Notes under the pieces: model-generated
Database searches by the model: none
Seen by the model: only the letters and a program-made list of their open reading frames with translations
What the model was told of the DNA's origin: nothing
In this document: positions 10,993 to 23,172 of the stretch, piece after piece
Layout: each line of letters begins with the position of its first letter
How positions within the stretch are numbered: position 1 is the stretch's first letter
Translations under genes and position numbers: made by a program
Assembly (NCBI GenBank): GCA_019633425.1
Contig: WSUB01000031.1
Span: 186,001 to 250,000, forward strand
Length of the DNA stretch: 64,000 bases
DNA from: Tulasnella sp. 424
Lineage: Eukaryota; Basidiomycota; Agaricomycetes; Cantharellales; Tulasnellaceae
Direction of reading: 5' to 3'

Positions 10993-13900
10993 CTATGGTC
11001 TGCTCCGAGGAGGCAGATACCCAGGTGAGGAGGGTAGCTGGGGATGCTGCGGACGACGAGGTCGATAGATCAGCATAGGCCGTCCTATCAGTGCTCGTCT
11101 AACCCGAACCTGAGGTTGTGGGTGAGTGGAGTTATTAACATGAACTGTAGACGGTCCTCCTTGATCTGCGTCGTTGCCTGCTGTTGGCAGCGTGATTACG
11201 TTGGGGTCTTGCTGCCACGAGCCACAGTTTCCGGCGCAACCTCCTGCCTGGTTATAGATTTTCCCGCACCTAGATCAAGCAATTCCACCTGATGAGACCA
11301 TTTTCGTGAGATTAAGGTGTTCGACTTTCACTCACAGCCAACAGAATTCGTATCCGCAGCGGCAAGTCATATGATTACAGCCTGGTTGACGACAAAGTAT
11401 CAGAAAAGCGGGTCTGAGCGGTGAGTCGACGAGACCGAGGATACCATCATTCTTTTCGACGACCATCTTACACTTCAAGCAACGGCGCCAATTTTGCTTC
11501 TTGGCCATAATGTAGATATCCTTATCTTCATGTTCCTTCAACGCCTGGAAAGGAGGTATGAGACGGAGACTTCCAGCTTCTGTTAACCCTTGCACCAGGT
11601 CTTACCTCGTTCTCTTTACAGGTCAAGTCTACAAGTCTCGGGTTAGTCAGGCCTAACGTAGTAACATATGCTAGTAAACGCACCAGGGTGCCACAGGGCG
11701 CCACATTGGAAGCAAAGAGAGCAAGTGCACGAGGGGCATTGGGCAGAAGTTGGCATATCAGGGACCAAGTCTTCCGGAGGTGCGAGGAGCTCGGAGCATC
11801 GATCGTTGGGGCAGTAGATCTAGAATTCCTCGCGCGTTCATCAGACACCCAGTTTGAGATAAAACAATGATTTAAGGAGTTTGAACATACCACTCCAGGC
11901 AAACTTAACAACAGTTTCTGCCGTCTCCAGAATTCCAACGTCTCTTCATCGAGTACCCTCTCGGCCATGTCATCATCCACCTCCCACCTACTGTTCTTCG
12001 CATTACATCCGGGACAGCCAATAGGGAAACCTCTGCCTTCCAATGAAATGCCGCTGTGAAGCTTGCTTTTGATGTACTGCGTGAGGCAGTCGATGCAAAA
12101 CCCGTGACTGTTGGCGCAAGGGAGGAGAACGCCATACTCGGACGCGGCGTTGGAGTCGGGCGCTGGTGCGACGGCTTTGCCTTTCCCTGCATTCGATGCG
12201 AACGCAGAGAGATTTGCAGCCTCCCGAGGAGCGGCGACGACTTGGAAGGTCTCGAAGCAGATCCCACAATTTGAAGTAACGGTTGGGGGACGCGGCGTCG
12301 ATGACGCCTGAGCCTGGGCCTGAGTTGTAGCGGGCGTTTGAATGAAAACACTGATCGGACTTTGGGAAGCAGCCACGAGAGACTGGGCACTTGGATCGAT
12401 CTGGTTGACGTTGGTGGTGAACAGAGGACCAAAGTTATCCCCATCGTCGTCTAATTGGGCGCCTTTGCCGTTTCCGCTCGCTTGGCCAGGGAAGGGGCTA
12501 TCGGAGCGCGAGTGAGCAGTCCTAGTAGGAGGACTGTTGGGTGCTGGAGTTGGTATAGGTGAGACTGCGGCAGCTTCTAGTGCCGTCGTATCGAATTGCT
12601 ATAGAAGGTGTGAGACCGACGAGGGGTGTTCAGATTAAGCTCCTAACCATCCGCTCCACAGCCGTACCTCGATCATGTCTAAGATATCTTGGGCCACCAA
12701 CCCATGTCTCACGAGGTTGTCGTAGCTGCAGTCATCCAAGGGATTGGGTGTTTGTTCCAAGTACAGCGCGACAGCCTGATCCATAAGCATTCGCCTTTGC
12801 GAAAACAACAAGAGACAAGTCGCTCAATGTCAGTTGACCGTTAACGTTATGTTCCCTTGCGACTTACCTTTGCTCCTCTGCCAGCTGGATTACCAAAAGT
12901 CTATCGTCATCAACGGAATAGTGGCGAGTGGTTGCATTCCCAGGTGTGACCGATCGTGCCGGAGGTGCCCAGTTTTGTCCTGGGGTTTGAGGCCGAGCCT
13001 GACGTAGTTGCGGCGGTGGGTAGTAAGCCCCTATAGCCGCGTCCCAGTCGATTAAAGACGCAGGAACGTTGTCCTCATCCATATGTGTTGCGGGAGCTAC
13101 GAGCACAGTACCGGCATAAGCACCACACCAGGCGGTCTAATCACTGACGCGAATAAAGAACTTTTCCTCACTTTCGCCAGTTCTATTCGATCGTCGTTCC
13201 CAAGGCGGAGTCGGCACTCGGTTCGTTATGTACGGATTGTAAATCCCCCGACCCGTATCGTTGGCGTGGGTGTCAGGGTCAACAGAGAAATCATAGTCGT
13301 CAAAGTCATCCGGGAGGATGGTGAGACGGTTCGGGCCGTGATCCACGATGCGGGATTGACGACGGCCGGGAGAGGACGGTGTGTTGGCAACGTTGGTGGT
13401 ATTGGTGTTATTATTCGTGGAGGTAGTTGCTATGTTTTGAGGTCTAGGGGGCAAAGGGGGAGGTGCGATGTCGAATGCTGTATGGTGATCGGAGAAGTGA
13501 GGATGAGAAAAGGTAATTAAGTGTTACTTAGGGGACGGCGCAGACGGACCTTCATCCATGCGTGCGTTAAGATCTTCTTCGGTCAATCGTCTAGCAGCCT
13601 GAGCTCTAGAGGAAGATTGAGCTTCATTGTTTGAAGTTGGGACGGCAGGCTCGGGTTGTTGGGTATATGGTTTTGGTGAGGATGTGTTTGAAGGCTGCCT
13701 TCCTGGAATGCGTGTAGAGTTGCTAGTGAAACTGGAGGTATTGGAGGTGGAGGCAGCGGTTGGATATGCGGGGGTTGGTGGTATGATGAAAGGGTTGGTA
13801 GGATCCTGTCTAGCGTGATCTGGAGCTGCAGTAGTAGATAGGTTAACTACCGGCAAAAAGGAAGGAATGAGTCGTGAGCTCCTTCCGCGTCTCGGAAACG

Positions 13901-14836
13901 ACCCGACGGAGGACCTCAAATTACCATTCTGGGAACCCCTCTTTGTAGTGTGACTCCTCTCGAACCCAAAATCTCCTGGCTTCGCCATTTCCTGAATAAG
14001 CTGTGCCATGTTGAACGTTGCCGCGGGATAGTTTGGATTGAACCTTGGGTTGACGGGACTGTCAACGGGAGAGAACGTGCTTTGAGTGCCAGGGGAAGTG
14101 ACTATGCCGGCGGCTTGGGGTTGAGCGGTCGAAGTTGATTCCTTTTGAACCGGAGGAAGAGCGTGCGAAGCTGAAGGTATACCAGATGAGGATTCCTGGC
14201 GCTGTGAACTGGTATTGGAGGGCCCTCCACTGCCGATCGTCTAATCGAAGATCCCTAGGGTTATTACACTGTTCAGACCAGAAAGGTGTATATAGCTTAC
14301 CGGACGGCTCATGTTAGTCGCATCAGAGAGTTTCTCGCTGGCATCAGGCTCGGTAACGAGTTCATCCATGGACATCATTGCTGATGAGGCGTCCGAATCG
14401 TAATCTGACAAGCTCAAAGTCAGCGCACGAGCCGTTGGATAAAGAGTTAGGTCAACTTTACGTACCATCCTCCTGTCTCTTTTTATTTTTTCCTTTACCT
14501 TTGGGTTAAGTCAGTGTTCCTTGTGCATGAGTTCCGGCTGTCAGACAGAGTTTCGCACCATTGCCGATCATAGATCCCGGGACCGAACTCTGAGAAGTCG
14601 TTGGAGGCCCAAAGATATTGTGAATCAGGCTCAGCATTTCAGGAGAAATCGATTCTTCGCCGCCTGGGATTACATTCATATTCAGTTAGCGTCGGACCTA
14701 TCACACTGCCCAGCGGCTAACCGCCCCACACAATGAAATCCAACGTACTTGTCTTGCGATGAGCGCTTGGCCCAGGATTGGAGTCGCCTTTGGGGTTTCG
14801 ATCGCCTTCGAGCATGCTGGTGTTTGAAGAGCTCAT
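10993..14836 (-). CDS. RBR-type E3 ubiquitin ligase 3, 999 aa with long disordered N-terminus
   Basis: Fourteen exons, high to low: 14749-14836, 14559-14663, 14466-14498, 14301-14404, 13550-14240, 13145-13477, 12868-13096, 12668-12794, 11891-12598, 11684-11819, 11606-11628, 11445-11544, 11336-11381, 10993-11269. They sum to exactly 3000 nt, which supports the model. Residues 1 to about 570 are Ser/Pro/Asn/Gln-rich and look disordered, with a basic-acidic stretch near 65-80. A helical segment with an LxxQAVALYL-type motif follows at about 545-565. RING1 is at about 680-790 (CGIC, then FCIDC, then GCPGC), the IBR at about 807-852 (IYCPNDRC to WHPG) and the Rcat at about 870-910 (RRCLKCK, GCNHMTCRCG). 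A Pro/Arg-rich tail of about 85 aa ends the protein. The long head may serve substrate binding or condensation, by inference. Confidence 0.8.
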
Positions 14837-15003
14837 CGGATACGATGGTGGTGGTTGGTGAACTAAAAGGTACAAGTGAAATGATGTGAAGGACCGAACT
14901 AAGCAAAAGTGGAGACCTCCTTCTATTTCGAGGGTGCACGTGGGAAACGCACGGTTGCCCGACGGACGCCGGACTCTGGAGGACGGGCCGATTCAGGCTT
15001 ACC

Positions 15004-15214
15004 TCCTGCAAGACGACTCTGGCTAGCCTTGAGTATCTCTTAGCACGCGTAAGACGCTGTTCTTTGAAGGTCTGGTCGCGTCAAACATTGATGGGGCGTA
15101 GTCACGTTAGGGCATACGAATTTCAGTGATACTTAGCGATTGCCCGGCCTTCCTTCCATGACCTGCCACGGCAAATTTTTCCCTAAATCTTACTAGATCT
15201 TACTAGGAGAAACA
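15004..15214 (+). repeat. Dispersed ~190-bp repeat, copy 1
   Basis: Nearly the same sequence recurs at 26585-26776 in the same orientation, from the GCAAGACGACTC motif to the TTACTAGGAGAAACA end, with scattered substitutions and small indels. No terminal inverted repeats or coding frame are visible. It could be a solo LTR, a SINE-like element or a remnant of a larger element. The right-hand ends of the two copies lead into unrelated DNA. Confidence 0.75.
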
Positions 15215-15366
15215 TTCTGTAGGGGGTTTCCGGTTCCTTCGGCTCCAACGCCTCGTTCCGCCGACAGTCACGTGATAATGGTGCATGTCCCGACGACTTA
15301 TACCTCTCTCCCTCACCCACGCGCTCAGGAGAGCGAAGGAAAGAGCGAAAGGGCATGTCAAAGTGA

Positions 15367-15740
15367 GTGGAGAAGAACGCCCTTGAGAGGTGGATACGCA
15401 TTCGCAAATCGAAGACCACCATCACTGGAACCGACGCAACACTTCAGGAACCTGGCGAGGGGACTTACGCCCGCCTCACCCAATGCCGGAACGGACACGC
15501 ATTTGTTAGAGAGTACTACCACCAGTTTGTTTCCTCGGAGGACACCAGCTGCCCGTGTGGAGAACGCTTCCAGACGCGCGTCCACGTAATCCAAGACTGC
15601 CCGCTATTCAGAGGGTCAAGAGGGTCGTCATCTCGGACCTCAACCACGCCGATATCTTCGGAACCAAAGAAGGGATCGATGCACTCGGCCGATTCCTAGC
15701 TCATACGTCATTTATAGAATTGGGTCAGCAACGCCTTTAG
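15367..15740 (+). pseudogene. LINE-type retrotransposon C-terminal (RNase H region) relic
   Basis: The frame beginning at 15367 has the pattern seen at the end of fungal non-LTR retrotransposon polyproteins: an LTQCRNGHAF motif, then a CPCGE...H...CP zinc-knuckle-like end. Around 15600-15625 the homology moves to another frame, which carries the typical closing segment (FGTKEG.DAL..FL), so the copy is frameshifted. No reverse transcriptase or endonuclease region is found upstream. It is a dead 5'-truncated insertion, as is usual for LINEs. Confidence 0.6.
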
Positions 15741-16030
15741 GGAAGACCCTACAAGTATTCAATTTCCGAATCAGCCAGACGAATAAGGGCTCAGCGGGAT
15801 AATACGCAAAGGTCCCGCGACCAGAGCCAAGGGTTTTAATAGCAAGAAACACCCAAAAAGCTCTGTAACTTTTTTTTTTGGCCCGAGAGGCGCGCTCCTG
15901 CAAACGTCGTTATTACTAAAATTACGACTGCATGAAGTGCATCGAAAGAGAAACGCATAGAAAGCTCTGTATTCCAAGAATTAAACCAACTGGACTATCC
16001 GGTAATCTAGGAGTGCCTAGTGCACGGGAT

Positions 16031-16406
16031 TCAGCCTCTTCCAAGCCCTTGTACGTCGTCCTTACCGACCCCTTTTCTTTCGTCTGGCGCTGCTCCTCTC
16101 GTTAGCCGATCACGGATCATTTTTGCTAGACGGGTGTAACGCTGAATCGGCCAGTGGTAGAGTAGAGACTTGGCTCGCTTCCGCAAAGCCTGGAGTTCAT
16201 GTCGTTGGGGCTCGACGGCATTGGGAGATGACATGGGTTCTCTGCTGCTGCGTTTGAGTGAGGTGGTAGATGGCTTGTTCGGGTCTATGGGCGATGGCAG
16301 GCTGCCCTGAACTTGGCAACTTGAAGGGGTCTGTTAGTGGCGGACTCGAATGAAAAGCAAGAAGCTGACACAAGCACAGCGTGGCCAGGAGAACGAAATA
16401 CAGCAA
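16031..16406 (-). pseudogene. Small secreted basic-protein family, copy 1 (frame broken)
   Basis: A signal-peptide-like N-terminus (MLYFVLLATLCLCQLLA) opens at 16406, but the conserved C-terminal block (QALRKRAKSLLYHWPIQRYT) lies in another frame ending at 16031. No intron can reconcile the two, so the copy appears frameshifted. Related blocks occur at 19044-19400 and 31377-31745, all on the minus strand. Upstream of each copy a shared GAGGTGAGTT element looks like an old splice donor. Function unknown. Confidence 0.5.
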
Positions 16407-16534
16407 AGGTGCCAGAGCTCCGACGAACTCACCTCAACGCAATTGATTGTGTTGGGGGGGGGGGAGGGGGCTTCCTTGGATTGGAGGTAGTCTTATATAG
16501 ACGAACTACTGAATAGTGACCCTAGAGAAATGAA
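16407..16534. other. Upstream flank with G-rich tract
   Basis: Holds a G-rich homopolymer-like tract at about 16452-16468, matched by a similar tract upstream of copy 2 (about 19500-19530). Nothing else is visible. Confidence 0.4.
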
Positions 16535-17570
16535 TAATACGATAGTCGGTCACGGACGGAAAGATGTTAAATCGAAGCCCCGATGATACTTTGCCGTGTT
16601 TCCTGGTTAGAGTCGCTCACGGAGGAAACTGCCCGGCCGAGAAGCGTGCTGGGGTTGACCTCGGCTGACGGAATAGGAAACGCCATCTCACCTGATCGTG
16701 CACAGAAACCTTAAGTGTCATGGGGCGCCTAGTCATAAACGCGTTTGCCCAGCAGGTAGAAGCTGTGGACCAAGTGCGCCGATATTCAGACAGTGAAGGA
16801 AAACAACTCTCATGTTAAATGGTGACCGTTATTTCCCGCTAACTACGTGCTTCAGTTTAAGGTTTTAGAAGTCAAGCAGGGATTCGACTTCTCCTCTTCC
16901 GCCTCCCATTCGCCGGACTTCCCATCAGTTTCCGTATTTGGTCATTGTGGAACGTGGCTTCTGTCTGCCATATGGTCGCCGTGCCGTTGTAGCCATTATT
17001 AATATCCGTAGGTCCTGTGCGCTATTCGGTTGGAGTTGAAGAGTCTATCAGCAGCATTTGCAAATGAGTCAATTTTGCTAAAGAGGGTGCACCCAGCCCT
17101 CCGACCATATCGGTGTCGGCTGCCTCCGAGCAAACTCAGAGTAGCCTCGCTCTGAGCGACTAATACCCCGTCCTATTCCAGTGGATAGACTGTGAAAACT
17201 ACCTCGGGACGGTAGAGTTAGTACCGATGGTCCGTATGGTGCACGACGGGGATTCTTAGACTTGGCACGCTGATATCGATGACGCCACAGTTTCTTATGT
17301 CTCTTCGCACAGCCTTCCCTTAGGACACCAAAATCCCTAAGCTTAAACGCCGACCGTAGAAAAAAAGAAAACTACTAGTGGATCAGAATCAGATGTACGT
17401 GATTGCCGCAGGATCTTCTTTGGCAGGAGTTTACTCGGAGCGTCCTCGTTTTGGGGTGGTAGGCTCCATCCGGACCCCTTGCGCAATCAGCACATCAATC
17501 GCATCTCATCGTGCCCTCAGTCGTGTCTATGAGCCGACTGCGCATCACTGCTCCCCCAGGATTTGGCAAC
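16535..17570 (+). repeat. Orphan copy of the lectin gene upstream region
   Basis: Aligns by eye, inverted, with the ~1 kb upstream of the intact lectin (50395-51470), and its last ~400 bp with 26777-27168 upstream of WW gene B. Shared blocks include GGGGTTGACCTCGGCTGACG, a long Lys-codon-like AAAAAAAGAAAACTACTAG run, and CACTGCTCCCCCAGGAT. No lectin coding sequence follows. The TATA element of the other copies (CTATAAAACG) has become CTATGAGCCG here, so the promoter is probably dead. The 118-aa open frame at 17378-17734 lies on this non-coding DNA and is not a gene. Confidence 0.7.
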
Positions 17571-17779
17571 CAAGGGGTTTGACCCCTTCATCATTCCTTG
17601 TGTCTCCCCCATCATTCCTTGTGTCCCCCCCCATCCTCCTTGAGGGCTTCAGAAGGAGAAGTGAGCAGCATAAAGAAAGCCCTTTACGCGTTTATTGCAA
17701 CACGCTTGTTCCAAGAGGTAAGCTCCAGAATTAATACAGGTCTGCGTCCCTCGTTTGGCAAGCTATTCGGTTGATTCCA

Positions 17780-18400
17780 GTCCTTCCTTCAAACAATACG
17801 AAGTATAATCATCCTCTACGACAGTGAGCCAAGCTCTGGCTTCTCTCTTCCTCTTTCTCACTTTTGAACGACTAGAGGTGATGAGCAGGCGCTTGATGTG
17901 GTGCCGGTATTGCCTTCGGAAAATATGAAGTATAATCGTCCTCTACGACTCTAGTTTCTCTCTTTCCTGGCTCACTTTGAACGCTTAAAGATGATGAGCC
18001 GGCGCTTGACGGGCGACCGGTACTGCCTTCGCAAAATATGAGGTATAATAGTCCTCTCTAAGACAGTAAGCCAAACCCTGGCTTCCCTTTTCCCCTTGCT
18101 CACTTTTGAACGGCTAGAGGTGATGAGCTGGCGCTTGACGTGGTGCCGGTATTACCTTCAAAAATTATGAAGTACAATCGTCCTCTACGACAGTAATCCA
18201 AGCTCTGGCTTCTCCTCGTCCTTTGCTCACTCTTGGATGACTAGGGCTCAAGAGCCGGCGCTTGACGTGGTGTCGGTATTGCCTTCAAAAAGTATGAAGT
18301 ACAATCGTCCTCTACAACGGTATGCCAAGCTCTGGCTTCTCTCGTTTCTTTGCTCACTCTTGGATAACTAGGGCTCAAGAGCCGGCGTTTCAAGTTGTGC
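17780..18400. repeat. Minisatellite, about 5 copies of a 115-130 bp unit
   Basis: Each unit contains a GAAGTATAATCGTCCTCTAC block, then CTCTGGCTTCTCT, then CTCACTTTTGAACG and a GGCGCTTGACGTGGTGCCGG end. Units begin near 17795, 17920, 18035, 18160 and 18290 and diverge moderately from one another. There are no spacers or cas genes, so it is not a CRISPR array. A short direct repeat (CATCATTCCTTGTGTC twice, about 17590-17625) lies just upstream. Confidence 0.75.
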
Positions 18401-19043
18401 CTCGTTCGACCGATGGTCGGACAGTAATCGAGTAAGGAAGCGAATGGTTTGTCCCAGCGGCATCACCTGATGAAGCATTTACACAGCTATAAACGCGAGC
18501 TTCTTGCTGGGTGGGATTGCCATGTCACCCCGGAAGGCGATTCATACTGAAGTGACGGTGACCGGAAGGTAGTTAGTCACGCTGACCCACGAAAACCTGT
18601 GGCCGCGAATCTCATCGACACAGCATACGAAAATGTTCGCCGAAACATCGAAGATTGTGATCGAAGAAATCCAAATTCAGGGTGGACTGAAAGAAGCGCT
18701 GACGGAACTCAGGAAGCCATCCGACTCAAAGGATTCCAGACCCAACTCAACGGTTACCGTGACCAGATTAAGGGGGCTGACACGCGTCACGGCTCTCAAC
18801 CGAGCATGGCGGTAAGAGTTATCTCCTCCGGTACAGAACCGAGCGCTATAACAGCAAGAAGCACAAGAAGCTCCATGGCCTGGGAGTGGGTGCGTCATTG
18901 AAAATACTGCTATTACGAAACTGCAGCTAGCATGAGATATATCAAAGAGAAACCCATGTACAGTCCTATATTTTAAGAATGAAGCCAAGACTAGTTGATT
19001 GCCTGTCATTCTAAGAGTAGTCGTGGCACTGGCTGGTGCCTCT
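18401..19043. other. No gene seen
   Basis: Short open frames on both strands (for example 18599-18901) with no recognisable domain. The 3' part resembles DNA downstream of the small secreted-protein copies at 15,900-16,030 and 31,270-31,370 (motifs such as CGTGCATAGAAAGAGAAACGCAT), so the family's 3' flank is duplicated with it. Confidence 0.35.
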
Positions 19044-19400
19044 TCAAAGCCCCCGGACGCCGTCCTCATCGGGCTTATTTCCTTCCTTTGGCACCGCTCC
19101 TCCGGTCAGCCGACCCCAAACCATCTTTACGAGACGGGTGTAGCGCTGAATTGGCTTGTGGTAGAGCAGGGACTTAGCTCGCCTCCGCAAAGCCTGGATT
19201 TTGTTGAGCTGGGGCTCGACCGCAGTGGGAGTGGCATGGCGGTTTGGTCTATTGTCTGTGATGGTGGAGGGAGACGACATAGGTTCCGCTGCTGCCGTGT
19301 TTGAGTGAGGCGGTAGATGGTTTGCTCGGTCCATGGGCGATGACAGGCTGTCTCGACTAGGCAAGGGGGTCTGGTCAGGGCGCACTCCAGAGAAGAGCAA
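19044..19400 (-). pseudogene. Small secreted basic-protein family, copy 2
   Basis: A 118-aa frame carries the family C-terminal block (QALRRRAKSLLYHKPIQRYT, then LVKMVWGRLTGG) and a His/Asn/Pro-containing linker shared with copy 3. The hydrophobic leader visible just upstream (about 19400-19460) is interrupted by stops and is not in frame, so this copy is probably broken or its first exon is missing. The protein is strongly basic. Function unknown. Confidence 0.45.
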
Positions 19401-19559
19401 GAAGCTAGCACAAGCACGACGTGGCCAAGAAAACGAAAGGCAAGAAGGATGGAGCTCTAAAAGGCATACGGCAACTCACTTCAGCACAGTTGATCGTATT
19501 TGGGGGAGGGGAGGGATCCTTTGGGTTGGGGGGGCGGTCTTATGTCGATGAACTACGAG

Positions 19560-22079
19560 GCATGAGCAATTAAATAGTTACGACTCCAGTGTCCCTGACA
19601 GCAACGTTGGTCATGAGCACAACGTGGAGGTGATCGAATTTAAATAGAAGCTTAACGCCTTTCATCTTAGATAGGAAGGGGATATACAATTTTAGTTCCA
19701 AAGACGGGCTTCGTTTCACTTGTCAGCGGGCATCGAACGCACCGGGGACGCCGCCGAGCAATCGAGTTGATGTTTGGCGTCGTAAAAGCCACAACGTCCG
19801 CTAATACAGCATCTCGAACATCCATAAATTCTATTTGAAGCCCCTTTGGTCTTGTCTCCGATTTGAGACGGAGATGAGATCCCTCCTTTTTGAGGATAGT
19901 CTTCGACAAGACGACGCACGCAGATCCTAGTGGCTGGGTAGCCCACGGGGTTTACCCAAGTAATAACCCCCTTGACCCCTTTCAATGAGCGAAGCAACTT
20001 TGGTCGTGACCACGAACACGGAGGTAACGTGGAGCGGCCTGAGAAGGCAGCTTAAAAACAGTCTGGGGAAATTCTTAAAAATAATAGCCTAATGACATCC
20101 GTATTCAGTAAGTTCTGAATGTGGAGCGGTCTGGAACCCCTAGGCCTCTGAGATCTAAGATATTTTCGAAATAATTAGGATTAACGGGGCTTGGGATTGT
20201 TTGTTTATATTTGTGGGTTCTCTCCGCCGATCTCCGGAATTGTGAATCTTTCCGGTGTCCAAACTTTTTACGGCTGCACGGATTACGCGACTTCATTGCC
20301 GCGGCTTAAGCCTTACTGCCCTTGTCTGTTCGAGTAAGCCACCGGGCTGATATCGAAATGACGTTCCTTGACGCTCCCGACAGTATGGAGTGCGGGATCG
20401 TTGTGAACACCGCTGGTATGCTCGACTGAAGGCCGGTCTGTTTTGTACAGCTCGCTCAATTCAGGATGAACAAACGGTGGTACCTTTATTTTCATTATGA
20501 AAGCTTATCTCTACGCGCTCCCAAATCTGCCCAGCAGAGTGGTACCCGCGTATCGTCTACCTTTCAGCCCCACGCTTCCGGGAACAAAGACAATCCGACT
20601 CAGGCGCCGCTCAAAAATGCAAAACCTCTCGGTTTCAGAATCAGCTTGCGCCTCCCAGTTGTTCGGGAGATTCGGCAAGCTTCGAGTTTCAAGTATATGA
20701 TAGACTCGTGGGGCATGGGGCCAAGTCCCGGCTCGGATGAATGCGTCCTCGGACCGGCCGTGCCCCGGAGTCTCGGTGACCGAGGACAACAAATATAGCA
20801 GCCTAGAATTCGTATCTTCGTTACGTCTATGGAAGCTTGCAGACAATCTGAACTCCCTCGTCGATCGGAGGTCGGAGAATAAAAAAAAGGAAACCTAAAC
20901 TGCACGCGTTCCGTTGTATGGTATGTACCAGACGACTGGGTGTCTGTGCCCATGGGGGGGGGGCATTCTGGATACGAGGGTGTGCGAGGGTAACGTGAAC
21001 CCACCAAGCGTACAGCTCGCCTCGTTTGAATCTCAAGGTCGGCGGCGACTGGGAGTTAAGCAAGGTGGAGGTGCATGGGGATACTCTAGAGAAGCCAATT
21101 CGTTGCGGCTCCGAGAGGGGAGAGGGGCGGCACCCCTGTCCGGTTTCCAGATACCAATCATTCAACGAGAAAAATAACGAAAATATCTCCATCAAATCGT
21201 ATCTCTCTCCGTTGATAGGAAGCTTGGGTTCATCAGCTGATTGGGCGTTTTGCATGATGGCCTTTTGACATACTCCCTTCCCGGTTTGGGACAGGACCAA
21301 GGCGCAGTCTGCATGCCTTGCTGCGGAGCTGAACCTGTCTTGGCATTCTTTTAATAAAGTTGCGCGCTTTCAAGGTCCGCGCATGTGTACCTGATATCGC
21401 ACGACGGGTTGGTTGCGTCGCTCTGCAAGGTATGAACGAAGCCGGGATCTCGAGCGCTCGTAGGAAGGGAAGGAGGGTCCCCGGGGACATGTACTCTTAA
21501 GGCAATCGTGCCCGAAGATTAAGACCGGGGATGAAGGCCAATAGGGTCACACGCCGACTGAGGCCCCCGGCTTTCCGCACAACAGTTCCTTTCGGCAAAG
21601 GAGCCAAGCCCAAACGGCCGACTACCAATTCAGAGAAGAGTGGAGTCAGGTTCTACCGCGGAAGGCCACGAATTACAAGTATTGAGTATCTCGGGCATGG
21701 GCATGTGTTTGTGCAAGGCGAAAGTCTGTTTCCATGTGCTGACTACTGTTTTTTTTTTCTTTTCTGGCAAGGGTCGTCAGACATCAGACACCGGGGTTCG
21801 GTAGCACATAGAACGGCGTTTGTTTAAAGTCACCGCCGCACTGCACTCACTTCCACGTTTTTGAGGATTATTGAAAGATAAAACCGGTTCTTGCTCGGGC
21901 TTAGCCTCCTGTCTCAGGCGAATCCCCCGGCCTCCACTTCTCTCCGAAAAGCCTCATGACTGAGACGTTAAGTGGCTCGGTGTCTTCCCTTTCCCTGCAA
22001 GGTTTAGCGTCGAGACCGCGGCACTTTTTCAAGACTCATGCCCCAGCCGTAGGCTGTGCCTTGCTCAAGTCGTAATATT
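19560..22079. other. 2.5 kb without a recognisable gene
   Basis: Several open frames of 60-157 aa occur on both strands, overlapping one another, without domains or convincing splice structure. AT-rich and GC-rich patches alternate (for example a TTTTTTTTTC tract near 21751 and a G run near 20956). It looks like eroded repeat or intergenic DNA. Confidence 0.4.
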
Positions 22080-22995
22080 GCGGAAAGGGTTTCGCGGGAC
22101 TCGGCCGCCAGGAAGGACGAGTGACCGATAGCCGGAGTCGCCCAGGAGCGAGAGCGGGACCCTCTGCGTGGGGGATGAAGATGACGGATGCAACCAAGAC
22201 CTTCGTTCGGGTAAGTTGACTTTCGGAGAATGAGAGAATGCGATCGATGTGTTCTCTCGTGTCCATTCGTTCTGGGATGGGAGAGGGAAGGTATCGCATG
22301 GGGCTATTGTAGCTGAAATGGCTCTCTTCCCGTTTAGAACACGATCGGGAATGCATCGATAAGCCATTTCATTCCCCTCTCTCCACGCTCAGGCCGATCC
22401 AGAGCTGTAGCGTGGTTTGTAATCCGTACGTACGTCGTGGACGCTGCGGGTCCTAAGAAGGCGCCCAGAATATGCAGTGAATTGGTCCCTCGATTTTTTT
22501 TTCCGCTTGCGGAGCGGGAGGCTCTCGCGGGCCGTCGGTGTTTCAACGCGCTTACAGAGAGCCTCGCCCAAAGCTGACAATAGCAGTGTGGCTTAAAAAA
22601 TCCTGAACCTGAACTTCCAATTCCGAAATTACCAGGTGGCAGCACGTTTTACATTCGAAAGGGGAATGGAAATGTGTGGCTTCAGAGACATGAAAGGCGC
22701 TAACATCGTTCTCTCTGTACGAAAAGGGCAGTCAACCCCAAACGCATGGCCCACCACCCAATGCTTGTTTTGTTGGGTTTAGACCGAATCCACGGCAACG
22801 GTACTCCCTCTTCCGTTGGACTCAAGAGTCGAGACAAGCTTTTTGTTGCAGGGCATTTGGATGTGTTTGGCGGAGACACACCGTCATATGGGACCCTAGC
22901 CTTTGGCGGAGAGGAACAGCCCCCCGGCCAAGGAACCAGAGACCAGAGATCCTACCGACGTCTTGGAACCTCCGGTCTCGCTTTTATTGCCCCAT
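22080..22995 (+). repeat. Segmental duplication (upstream region of WW gene A)
   Basis: Matches 33270-34165 in the same orientation over about 900 bp. Shared landmarks are GGTAAGTTGACTTTCGGAGA, the block around AATCCGTACGTAC, GAACTTCCAATTCCGAAATT, and TTGTTGGGTTTAGACCGAATC through GGCATTTGGATGTGTTTGGC. In both places it lies directly upstream of a WW/TM gene, so it is likely promoter DNA duplicated with the gene. Confidence 0.75.
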
Positions 22996-23172
22996 GCGCC
23001 CGATGTCTCCTTCCTAGCAAAATCACTTCCCCCCCTCCCTCTCCGTCGATCTCTCAGTCGTCTGCACCGAAATCTCAATTTCGACTGGCAGTCCTCGCTC
23101 CTCACTCTCTCCCTCCCCCTCCCCCCCCCACCCTCCATCTCTCTATCTCCCTCAACCACCACCCCTTTCGCA

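Noticed and set aside
13083..13520. 145-aa plus-strand ORF rich in Val/Arg/Gly
   Set aside because: Antisense to exons 6-7 of RBR gene 3, whose phase-consistent model explains the open frame.
17378..17734. 118-aa ORF
   Set aside because: Lies on DNA that is promoter sequence in two other copies, so it is a chance frame.
17780..18400. Possible CRISPR array
   Set aside because: Units are long (115-130 bp), diverged and contiguous, without spacers, in a eukaryotic context.
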